Source of the DNA: Spirochaetales bacterium
GTDB taxonomy: Bacteria > Spirochaetota > Spirochaetia > JABMQR01
Direction of reading: 5' to 3'
NCBI GenBank assembly: GCA_023139255.1
Contig: JAGLNY010000254.1
Location: 1-5,119 of the forward strand
DNA length: 5,119 nucleotides
Under the pieces are notes generated by a model, which searched no databases, was not told the DNA's origin, and saw only the letters and a program-made list of their open reading frames with translations. The translations under genes were made by a program, and so were the position numbers. Below are positions 1 through 5,119 of this stretch, one piece after another (position 1 is the stretch's first letter; every line of letters starts with the position of its first letter).

Positions 1-340
1 CTTCTTCAACCGCCGCCAGCGTCATGTGATCCACCGCAATAGCACAATCTACGGCATATCGTGAATGCCCGCAGATCATATCCGCTTTGTCAGTTTCAGC
101 ACAGCAGACAAATACTACCGGTGCTTCAGCAACAAACATCTGGTTCCGTGCTGCCTCAATTGCCAGCCTTTTACGAACATCCTTATCTGTTACTACAATA
201 ATACGCCACTCCTGGGAATTTCTCGCGGAGGGAGCAATTTGGGCTGCCTCAAGGATTTTATCAATTTTTTCTTTCTCAACCGGTTTGTCCAGATAAGACC
301 TGACACTTTTTCTTTTTTTCATTGCCTCATGTACGTGCAT
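1..340 (-). CDS. Nitroreductase-family flavoprotein, N-terminal 113 codons (3' end outside window)
   Basis: Reading the minus strand from an ATG at 340-338 gives 113 uninterrupted codons that run off the left edge. The N-terminus has the family signature: a basic stretch ending R10-K-S-V-R-S-Y16, expected to contact the FMN phosphate; a short V21-E-K-E-K segment; I29-L-E-A-A with A36-P-S-A-R-N41 and W45, the usual LxAAxxAPSxxNxQxW block; and an IAVDHMTLAAVEE stretch (101-113) matching the helix before the conserved GLGTCW-type motif, which would lie just outside the window. Members are FMN enzymes that use NAD(P)H to reduce nitro compounds, quinones or other substrates in the cytoplasm; the physiological substrate cannot be told here. 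Cysteines 79, 80, 90 and 99 make this a fairly Cys-rich member. Family proteins are often about 165-220 residues, so perhaps a third or more is missing. The start is supported by a strong ribosome binding site; Met7 is a less likely alternative. Confidence 0.9.
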   Translation of the reverse strand, partial: MHVHEAMKKRKSVRSYLDKPVEKEKIDKILEAAQIAPSARNSQEWRIIVVTDKDVRKRLAIEAARNQMFVAEAPVVFVCCAETDKADMICGHSRYAVDCAIAVDHMTLAAVEE

Positions 341-348
341 ATTTTTCT

Positions 349-354
349 CCTCCT
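349..354 (-). promoter_or_regulatory. Ribosome binding site of the nitroreductase gene
   Basis: On the minus strand a perfect AGGAGG lies 8 bases before the ATG at 340-338. This is the strongest Shine-Dalgarno sequence in the window and it fixes the start of the truncated nitroreductase gene. Confidence 0.8.
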
Positions 355-540
355 GCATAATTTGATATTCAAGCTTTGTCTTCTACATGTTAATGTGAAT
401 TTGAGAATGTGAAAAGTAGCAAAACCGGTACGATTGTCCGACTCCCGATCAGATACCCGCAGTCTTTACCTTTTCCTTCCAATAATATACTCGGCAATAC
501 CCCCATGTACTGTTGCAAACATAGTTCGCACTATTATATG

Positions 541-639
541 CACAAAGTAAGGGTTGTTTGTGTAAGTTGTTTGCACAAAGCAAGGGTAGTTTGTGTATAT
601 TCTTTATACAAACTAAGGGTACTTTACTGCAAAAAGGGA
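541..639. repeat. 33-bp tandem repeat, two close copies and one degenerate copy
   Basis: Units begin at 541, 574 and 607. Units 1 and 2 agree at 27 of 33 positions; unit 3 matches for about its first 19 bases and then diverges. The core of each unit is CACAAAG-N-AAGGGT followed by TTTGTG in units 1 and 2, so CACAAA and TTTGTG form a 6-bp inverted repeat with a 10-base loop (541-546 with 557-562, and 574-579 with 590-595). The period equals 11 codons, so frames on both strands stay open and show 11-residue periodicity. It resembles a minisatellite more than a coding repeat. The copies are adjacent with no spacer, so it is not a CRISPR array. Confidence 0.8.
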
Positions 640-807
640 GAATGTCACGTTTTTCAGAGATGCAAAAGGCCGACTTTACTGTACTTTGGTGTAAATCGCA
701 CACCCATTTTCCACACTCCCTTCTCTAAAAATGCCTCTATTGTTTGGCGATGCGCTTTGTTTATGAGATTGGGGTGCGAGATTTTTTCTCTTTTTGCGTA
801 TGCCTGC

Positions 808-838
808 ATAGTTACAATTTCACGCTTATTGTAACTAT
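808..838. repeat. Perfect 11-bp inverted repeat with 9-base loop
   Basis: ATAGTTACAAT at 808-818 is exactly complementary to ATTGTAACTAT at 828-838, around the loop TTCACGCTT. The symmetry is perfect but the stem is AT-rich, and neither strand continues into a T-run, so a Rho-independent terminator is unlikely. An operator, a transcript 3'-end structure or a recombination site are all possible. It lies about 100 bases beyond the stop of the lipoprotein gene. Confidence 0.75.
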
Positions 839-840
839 TT

Positions 841-875
841 CGTGAATCTTATGGCAATAATCCTGTTTATTCACG
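841..875. repeat. CGTGAAT / ATTCACG inverted repeat next to the 11-bp palindrome
   Basis: CGTGAAT at 841-847 is complementary to ATTCACG at 869-875, separated by 21 bases. The same CGTGAA can also pair with TTCACG at 819-824, which is the loop of the neighbouring 11-bp inverted repeat, so three copies of one short element occur within 57 bases in alternating orientation. Confidence 0.55.
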
Positions 876-934
876 TTTATACGATGTATTACGAAAACTT
901 AAGTAATAGAAAACACCACCATGTCCTTATCGGT

Positions 935-2179
935 TTACTTTTCAGATGGTCCATCGTCCTCAACATGATAATATGCCCCATTCAAACGGCCGTCAAAATC
1001 TTCCCATCCTATTGCAACCTCTATTCCCCCGGTAATTGGACAGATAGTGAATGGATCACTTGAAGAGTCGATACTTACAAGCTTTTCAAAAGTGTCAAGA
1101 GCATTGAAATCCAGAGAGCTTCCAAACTGAAGTCCGCTTGGACTATCATCCGTTGATCCCGCAAGATTAATATCAATCCCATATATATAGCTTTTTGCAG
1201 TATTTGCATCTACAGGATCCGTGGTAAATGAGTGGGGGTTCATTAAATCTTCTTCTTTATAGCCCCCAATAAGATATCGCCCGTTTAGCATTCCATTCCA
1301 ATCCACCTCTCTAGCCAGGGAAATATTACGGAAAACAGGATCATAAGGTCCAGAGTCAGCAGAATCAGGATGCTCTGTCAAATCAGCCTCGATTCGTGCG
1401 TCAACAATTTGCTGAGGACCAATTGGGTGCTCCGGCCTCAAATCATACCCCCCAACAGGGCGTGTGTTTTCAACTACCAATTTATATGTTTGAACAATAT
1501 TATCGTATGTATGTTTTAGGGGAGGATCATCAGTAAAATTCTCCCCGCCGTCTGCATCGTAAGTATAGTCGTATGTGGTTGTCTCTACCCAATAAGCATA
1601 ATTATTATCCCAATCATTTCCAGAGTGCTTTATTGATATATCTTTTCTTTTGTAATCACCATCATGGTCTTGAGTATAATAGCGAATAATGTAATTACCA
1701 ACATCTATTTCAAAGTAACTATATTCAATAAGTACACCCTTATAGGTTGTACTGTGTGAGGGAAGAATATCACAAGATCTGGCAGCACCCTCTGTTGCAT
1801 CAATAATGGTTTCTTCATTGATTGCTTTGAAGTATCCATCACCACTCACAGCTTCGAATCCGGTAAACACTACAGAGACACCACCACTATGAGAACTCGA
1901 GGAGTCAGGAGGCAGAGCATAATCAGAGTCCAGAAGATCATGATAAGTATCCCCGGCAGGAAACCATACTTTTGAGAATGCTATCTTTACACCTTCAGGT
2001 GCTTTGTAAAAACTACGGTTACTTCCACTATCTTCACCAACAACCTCTCTTGTTGCTGCCTTTGATCCATCAGTTACAACGACCTCAAAATCTTCAATTG
2101 TTCCAGTTGTTGGTCCACATGAAATCAAAAGACCCAAAATGATACAAATCAAACATATCATTGCTAATATTTTCAACAT
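935..2179 (-). CDS. Secreted lipoprotein of unknown function, 414 residues
   Basis: The N-terminus is a lipoprotein signal: one lysine at position 3, a hydrophobic stretch 4-19, and a lipobox L18-I-S-C21 followed by G-P. Ile and Ser before the Cys are unusual for enterobacteria but acceptable for spirochaetes. Maturation would lipidate Cys21 and anchor the protein to a membrane, probably facing the periplasm or surface. The mature part is acidic, rich in Asp, Ser, Gly and Tyr, and looks beta-rich, with no transmembrane segment. It has two cysteines besides the lipid one (136, 380). A ten-residue motif D-[WF]-[ND]-G-x-L-N-G-x-Y occurs twice (293-302 and 394-403). I recognise no family. The start is supported by GAGGA at 2186-2190, six bases before the ATG. 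The gene upstream on the same strand ends 156 bp away, so joint transcription is uncertain; a weak TTATTAATAAT stretch around 2200-2210 could serve as a -10 region. No terminator was found downstream. Confidence 0.85.
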   Translation of the reverse strand: MLKILAMICLICIILGLLISCGPTTGTIEDFEVVVTDGSKAATREVVGEDSGSNRSFYKAPEGVKIAFSKVWFPAGDTYHDLLDSDYALPPDSSSSHSGGVSVVFTGFEAVSGDGYFKAINEETIIDATEGAARSCDILPSHSTTYKGVLIEYSYFEIDVGNYIIRYYTQDHDGDYKRKDISIKHSGNDWDNNYAYWVETTTYDYTYDADGGENFTDDPPLKHTYDNIVQTYKLVVENTRPVGGYDLRPEHPIGPQQIVDARIEADLTEHPDSADSGPYDPVFRNISLAREVDWNGMLNGRYLIGGYKEEDLMNPHSFTTDPVDANTAKSYIYGIDINLAGSTDDSPSGLQFGSSLDFNALDTFEKLVSIDSSSDPFTICPITGGIEVAIGWEDFDGRLNGAYYHVEDDGPSEK

Positions 2180-2283
2180 AACACATCCTCTTTTTACGTA
2201 TTATTAATAAGCCACTACAGATACAGTACAAAGCCTTATCTTTTTACTCATCTACTTATATCACAACCATTTGCACAAAATCA

Positions 2284-2314
2284 GTATACCACTGCCTATA
2301 GTAATTTGTATACC
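2284..2314. repeat. Two GTATACC direct repeats 24 bp apart
   Basis: GTATACC occurs at 2284-2290 and 2308-2314 in the spacer between the sensor and lipoprotein genes. The GTATAC part is itself palindromic, so the pair can also form a weak 6-bp stem. The position fits either an operator for the lipoprotein gene or a weak structure after the sensor gene; no T-run supports a terminator. Chance occurrence in AT-rich DNA is possible. Confidence 0.3.
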
Positions 2315-2335
2315 AAATATTGTGGGATTGTTTTG

Positions 2336-3130
2336 TTATTCTGTATCCCCATCTGTACCCATTTTTTCTACTAATTCTTTCTCACAATCGGGACAGATAC
2401 TATGGGTAAATTCCGCAGCTGAATGGTTTTGGATATATACAGCCACATCATGCCAGTAGCCTTTATCACCCCTGATTTTTTTACAATATGAACAGATCGG
2501 GAGGAGTCCCTGAAGAACTTTAATTTCGTACAGTGCTTTTTCTGCCTTTATTTTTTCTTCCCCAAGAACAGCCTTCTGCTCAACCAGTTTCGTGGCATAT
2601 ACCGATCGATTATGCTCAATTAAGTAAATAATCGCAACTCCAAAAATAAATGAACCAAAAAATATTACGCATTCACTAAAATCATACACGTAAATCGGTA
2701 GACCTAATGGGTTAAATATCAATACGGCAAGTAACAGACCAAACACACTTATCCAGAATATACCTTCATACTCCCCGAGAAAGTAAATAAATGTCAAAGG
2801 AACAAAAAACAGCCAATACAGTACAGCCCCATTGCCCGACCCAATCCAGGCAGCATACAAAAAGCTGAAAGATATAAGAATTAACGCAACACGGTATACA
2901 ATAAGATCATTTTTATGTTTTCTCAGGAAAGCAAAAGCAGCAACGATAATTGCACACACAACCACTTCAGATAACATCTCACACATGTCACCTTCAATAA
3001 TATCCTTCACAATAAAAACCGTCATAGAACAAAAAGCAGCAATAGATACCCTTACAGCTAACTTATACTTTCTTAACCGCTCCATTTCATGGTCATCGAT
3101 CCTTCTGGATAACAAATCTTTCAGTTTCAT
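2336..3130 (-). CDS. Six-helix membrane sensor-like protein with coiled coil and CxxC-CxxC tail
   Basis: The 264-residue protein begins with a charged cytoplasmic segment (1-22), followed by six probable membrane helices at about 24-42, 54-69, 78-95, 102-118, 122-140 and 152-171. A charged, coiled-coil-like helix follows (about 172-207), then a tail starting L-L-P-I-C213-S-Y-C216-K-K-I-R, continuing through D-K-G-Y-W and ending near I-C246-P-D-C249. Four cysteines in two CxxC pairs suggest a zinc site. From memory, very similar tails end response regulators and sensor proteins of spirochaetes and deltaproteobacteria, usually after PAS, GAF or receiver domains; their role is unclear to me. The N-terminal half resembles membrane input modules of diguanylate cyclases, but no GGDEF, kinase or phosphatase domain follows, so signalling would need a partner. 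The ATG has a GAGG five bases upstream (3136-3139). A four-codon frame (3141-3127) overlaps the start as ATGA. The gene diverges from the adenosine deaminase gene. Confidence 0.85.
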   Translation of the reverse strand: MKLKDLLSRRIDDHEMERLRKYKLAVRVSIAAFCSMTVFIVKDIIEGDMCEMLSEVVVCAIIVAAFAFLRKHKNDLIVYRVALILISFSFLYAAWIGSGNGAVLYWLFFVPLTFIYFLGEYEGIFWISVFGLLLAVLIFNPLGLPIYVYDFSECVIFFGSFIFGVAIIYLIEHNRSVYATKLVEQKAVLGEEKIKAEKALYEIKVLQGLLPICSYCKKIRGDKGYWHDVAVYIQNHSAAEFTHSICPDCEKELVEKMGTDGDTE

Positions 3131-3310
3131 TTTTGCCTCATTTTTTCCTGAATTCTACAGCCTGTTTACTGGTACACTTTATCACCCTAGTGCTTATGTT
3201 GTATTACATTGTGACATTTTTGTATATATCTCCGCATCATTATATTAGTTTTTCGTGGTTTTTATAAAATTTTCGTTTACTCCACTGCACCCGATATAGT
3301 ATTATACTTT
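3131..3310. promoter_or_regulatory. Divergent promoter region between sensor and adenosine deaminase genes
   Basis: These 180 bp must carry the promoters of both flanking genes. Towards the deaminase, TATAGT at 3295-3300 is the best -10 candidate. Towards the sensor, TAGAAT read on the minus strand (3152-3157) is a possible -10. Neither has a clear -35 partner. TTGTAT occurs twice, at 3199-3204 and 3220-3225, 21 bp or two helical turns apart, with ACATT after the first and again just before the second, which could be a regulator site. These assignments are by eye. Confidence 0.5.
3295..3300 (+). promoter_or_regulatory. Candidate -10 element of the adenosine deaminase gene
   Basis: TATAGT matches five of six bases of the sigma-70 -10 consensus and ends 10 bases before the ATG at 3311. 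Transcription would start at or only a few bases before the start codon, which fits the absence of a Shine-Dalgarno sequence. An overlapping alternative, TATACT at 3303-3308, is too close to the ATG. No good -35 hexamer is visible. Confidence 0.35.
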
Positions 3311-4393
3311 ATGGTAACAAAAGAAATTATTAAACAAATTCCCAAAGTTGAGCTTCATGATCACCTTGACGGCGGGCTGCGGTTGAAAACAATTATCGAT
3401 CTGGCTAAAGAATATCATATTGAGCTGCCAACGAATAATCCCATGGATCTTGCATCCTGGTTTCACAGAGGAGCAAAACAGAAAAGTCTACCCCTCTATC
3501 TGGAAACCTTTGCCGTTACCGTTGGGGTAATGCAGACCCGTGATGCCCTGGAACGTACAGCCTATGAGGCTATTGTCGACCTGGCAGCAGAGCATGTTGT
3601 GTATACCGAAATTCGGTTTGCCCCAGTCCTGCACCTTGCCGGAAGACTGAATCTGGAAGAAGTTGTTTCAAGCGTGCTCAGGGGACTTGATAAGGGGAGA
3701 AAAAAAACCGGTACTTCTTTCGGTTTGATTTTATGTGCAATGCGGAACCAGGACCCAAAAATCTCTCTCGATATTGCTGAACTTGCAGTGGCATTCAGCG
3801 ACCGGGGTGTTGTGGGTTTCGACCTTGCGGGAGACGAAAGCGGTCATCCGCCTAAAAAACATATTGAGGCTTTCCAGTATATTAGAAACAGGAATTTCAA
3901 TATTACCATTCATGCAGGAGAGGCTTTTGGCGTTGAATCTATCTGGCAGGCTATACAAACCTGCGGATCACACCGAATCGGACACGGAACCAGGCTTGTA
4001 GAAGATATGAGCATACATGGCACCCGTATTGAAAAAATGGGATCCCTGGCGCATTTTATCCGTGACCGCCGTATCCCGATAGAAATGTGTCTTTCGTCCA
4101 ATGTGGGAACTGGTGCCTCAAAGAATTTTGATGATCATCCCTTCAACCTTTTTTACCGTAACAATTTCAGGGTCTTTCTTAGTACCGACAACCGTCTGAT
4201 GAGCAATACCAGCTTGACCAAGGAAATGGAACTTGCTGTACAGTATTTTAATCTTGAATTTCACGATCTGGAAAAGATCACCCTGAATGCCATGAAATCA
4301 GCTTTTATTCATCATGATGAGAAAATAAGTATAATTTATGATGTAATCAAAGCAAAATTTGCCGAAATTCGCAGGGAAATCGGGATACTTTAG
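3311..4393 (+). CDS. add: Adenosine deaminase
   Basis: This 360-residue cytoplasmic zinc hydrolase of the amidohydrolase superfamily converts adenosine to inosine and ammonia in purine salvage; deoxyadenosine is the other usual substrate. Metal ligands are visible as H16-D-H18 in the N-terminal LHDHLDGG block, H201 in HAGE (E204 being the catalytic glutamate), and D293. H225 in HRIGHG is the catalytic histidine. The G-V-V-G-F-D-L-A-G-D-E block (166-176) lies in the substrate-binding region. After D293 the protein has N294-R-L-M-S rather than the D-D-P of animal and E. coli-type enzymes; this TDNRLMS form, together with HDHLDGGLR and NAMKSAFI, matches what I remember of the Mycobacterium enzyme, so it marks a subfamily rather than a lesion. 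The length is normal. ATG 3311 is the only possible start: no ATG, GTG or TTG lies between it and an in-frame TGA at 3212-3214, and Met45 would lose the HDH motif. No Shine-Dalgarno sequence precedes it. The gene is convergent with the rhomboid gene, 32 bp apart. Confidence 0.95.
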   Translation: MVTKEIIKQIPKVELHDHLDGGLRLKTIIDLAKEYHIELPTNNPMDLASWFHRGAKQKSLPLYLETFAVTVGVMQTRDALERTAYEAIVDLAAEHVVYTEIRFAPVLHLAGRLNLEEVVSSVLRGLDKGRKKTGTSFGLILCAMRNQDPKISLDIAELAVAFSDRGVVGFDLAGDESGHPPKKHIEAFQYIRNRNFNITIHAGEAFGVESIWQAIQTCGSHRIGHGTRLVEDMSIHGTRIEKMGSLAHFIRDRRIPIEMCLSSNVGTGASKNFDDHPFNLFYRNNFRVFLSTDNRLMSNTSLTKEMELAVQYFNLEFHDLEKITLNAMKSAFIHHDEKISIIYDVIKAKFAEIRREIGIL

Positions 4394-4425
4394 CACTTGC
4401 CCCATGAGACATCTCACCGGCAGGC
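4394..4425. other. Short convergent junction between deaminase and rhomboid genes
   Basis: These 32 bp separate two genes facing each other. The only symmetry is TGAGA-CA-TCTCA at 4405-4416, a near-continuous palindrome too short and tight to fold as a hairpin. There is no T-run on either strand, so termination either depends on Rho or occurs inside the opposite gene. Confidence 0.4.
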
Positions 4426-5076
4426 TTATCGTCTCGTTCTTTTCCACACATCAATCGGGTTAATTCCCATACGAATCAGAATATAGAGATAGGCAAACCC
4501 GAACCCTGCCAGATGTGTAAGGTGTGCAACATTTGAGTTCACCCCTGACAGTTGGCTGAATATTTCGATTGCAGTATATATAACTACGAGTACGGGTGCC
4601 TGTATAGGGATAAAACCAAACACAAAGATTCTCGCAAACGGGAAAAAAACCGCAAAAGCAAGCAGAACAGCAAAAACTGCGCCGGATGCTCCCATAAGAA
4701 TAACCATATAATTACCGGACCATATATAGACGGCATACGAGAATACCCCAGCCAGTAAACCGGTTAAAAGGTAAAAAAGCAGAAACTCCCAGCTCCCTAT
4801 CCGTTTCTCAACCTGGGAACCAAAGAAAAAGAGTCCCAGCATATTAAAAAACAGGTGGGAAATGCTTGAATGGAAAAACATGTATGTAAGTAACTGCCAG
4901 TAGTAATGTTCTCTCATAACCAGGATAGGAATCATTGACCCGTAATACACCATGTTTGAGTTGGTAGAGCTGATAAAGAATACAACTATATTTATTCCGA
5001 TCAGAATAAGAGTCATGTTTTTAAAAGTATAAGGAAACTTCTTATGTATAATGCTGATGTTCATAGAATAAAACAT
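4426..5076 (-). CDS. Rhomboid-family intramembrane serine protease
   Basis: The 216-residue protein has the basic six-helix rhomboid core with helices at about 21-37, 71-87, 96-116, 125-146, 149-172 and 184-201. Conserved features appear in order: W60-Q-L-L-T-Y-M-F-F-H69 in the L1 loop; H74 and N78 in helix 2, the oxyanion-hole residues with the same spacing as His150 and Asn154 of GlpG; the catalytic serine in G129-A-S131-G; and the catalytic histidine, most likely H188 in T-H-L-A-G (H185 lies one turn earlier). All catalytic residues are present, so it should be active, cleaving membrane-anchored substrates within the bilayer; the substrate is unknown. There is no extra N- or C-terminal domain, only a short basic tail. 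ATG 5076-5074 is the first start after an in-frame TAA; Met5 and Met21 are alternatives. None has a Shine-Dalgarno sequence. The gene is convergent with the adenosine deaminase gene and shows no functional link to it. Confidence 0.92.
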   Translation of the reverse strand: MFYSMNISIIHKKFPYTFKNMTLILIGINIVVFFISSTNSNMVYYGSMIPILVMREHYYWQLLTYMFFHSSISHLFFNMLGLFFFGSQVEKRIGSWEFLLFYLLTGLLAGVFSYAVYIWSGNYMVILMGASGAVFAVLLAFAVFFPFARIFVFGFIPIQAPVLVVIYTAIEIFSQLSGVNSNVAHLTHLAGFGFAYLYILIRMGINPIDVWKRTRR

Positions 5077-5081
5077 ACGTA

Positions 5082-5087
5082 TTTATA
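5082..5087 (-). promoter_or_regulatory. Candidate -10 element of the rhomboid gene
   Basis: On the minus strand TATAAA (followed by T, giving TATAAAT) ends five bases before the ATG at 5076. If used, transcription would begin at or just inside the first codons, so either the message is leaderless or translation starts at Met5. A TTGACT at 5095-5100 resembles a -35 box but is only 7 bases from this hexamer, too close to pair with it. The window ends at 5119, so more upstream elements may be missing. Confidence 0.3.
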
Positions 5088-5119
5088 CTAAAGTAGTCAA
5101 TATTTAAAGATTCCACTGT

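Larger units (their letters stand above)
341..934. other. 594-bp gene-poor spacer rich in repeats
   Basis: This region separates the nitroreductase and lipoprotein genes and contains no gene I can support. Open frames exist on both strands (409-834 plus, starting GTG; 449-703 minus), but they overlap each other, lack good ribosome binding sites, match no family I know, and owe much of their apparent pattern to the 33-bp tandem repeat at 541-639. The right half holds several AT-rich inverted repeats, including 808-838, 841-875 and 887-908. The promoter of the nitroreductase gene should lie within the left hundred bases, but no convincing -35/-10 pair is visible. No stem followed by a T-run, as expected for a terminator of the lipoprotein gene, was found. 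Confidence 0.6.

Noticed and set aside
466..522. 18-residue minus-strand mini-frame beginning MFATVHGG
   Set aside because: Its composition looks protein-like, but it is too short to judge and has no ribosome binding site.
541..639. CRISPR array
   Set aside because: The repeated units abut each other with no unique spacers, there are fewer than three good copies, and no cas gene is nearby.
449..703. 84-codon minus-strand frame with Cys-spaced 11-residue repeats
   Set aside because: The pattern is explained by the tandem repeat. There is no ribosome binding site and no family match, and it overlaps another open frame. It stays a weak possibility.
696..779. Distant inverted repeat TCGCACACCCA with TGGGGTGCGA
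   Set aside because: It needs a bulge, the arms are more than 60 bases apart, and nothing else suggests a structured RNA.
409..834. 141-codon plus-strand frame starting GTG
   Set aside because: It has no ribosome binding site or recognisable domain, runs through the tandem repeat whose 33-bp period keeps frames open on both strands, and has a Cys/Tyr/Arg-rich composition unlike a normal protein.
808..838. Rho-independent terminator for the lipoprotein gene
   Set aside because: The stem is AT-rich, neither strand has a following T-run, and the site is about 100 bases past the stop codon.
887..908. TATTAC/GTAATA hairpin just after the lipoprotein gene as a terminator
   Set aside because: The stem is only 6 bp and AT-rich, with a 10-base loop and no T-run.
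842..1063. 73-codon plus-strand frame
   Set aside because: It overlaps the 3' end of the well-supported lipoprotein gene on the other strand and has no domain or start signal.
2270..2279. TTTGCACAAA shared with 570-579 in the tandem repeat
   Set aside because: It is a single 10-base match with no further similarity on either side, expected by chance in AT-rich spacers.
2832..3248. 138-codon plus-strand frame
   Set aside because: It is antisense to the membrane-helix coding part of the sensor gene, and its apparent residues reflect that sequence.

Overview
The window looks like a chromosomal stretch of an AT-rich, diderm, spirochaete-like bacterium. The taxonomic guess is an inference. It rests on a lipoprotein with a relaxed lipobox (L-I-S-C), a membrane sensor ending in a four-cysteine tail that I associate with spirochaete and deltaproteobacterial signalling proteins, and low-GC spacers. 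No rRNA, tRNA, transposase or phage gene was seen, and nothing fixes the species.

Layout, left to right. Positions 1-340 (minus strand) hold the first 113 codons of a nitroreductase-family flavoprotein whose 3' part lies outside the window. Positions 341-934 form a gene-poor spacer with two kinds of structure: a 33-bp tandem repeat (541-639) and a nested set of perfect inverted repeats (808-875). Positions 935-2179 (minus) encode a 414-residue secreted lipoprotein of unknown function. Positions 2336-3130 (minus) encode a six-helix membrane protein with a coiled coil and a C-terminal CxxC...CxxC tail but no recognisable output domain. A 180-bp divergent region (3131-3310) separates it from a plus-strand adenosine deaminase (3311-4393) of the type found in Mycobacterium. 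The deaminase runs head-on into a minus-strand rhomboid intramembrane serine protease (4426-5076), leaving a 32-bp gap.

The genes do not form one pathway. The lipoprotein and the sensor share a strand with a 156-bp gap, so they may or may not be cotranscribed. The deaminase (purine salvage) and the rhomboid (membrane proteolysis) are convergent and separately transcribed. The nitroreductase, lipoprotein and sensor genes have purine-rich Shine-Dalgarno sequences. The deaminase and rhomboid genes have none, and each has a -10-like hexamer only 5-10 bases before its ATG, which suggests leaderless or nearly leaderless transcripts. I found no convincing new multi-gene system. The items most worth a second look are the repeat-rich spacer, the output-less sensor, the orphan lipoprotein with a duplicated motif, and the leaderless starts.
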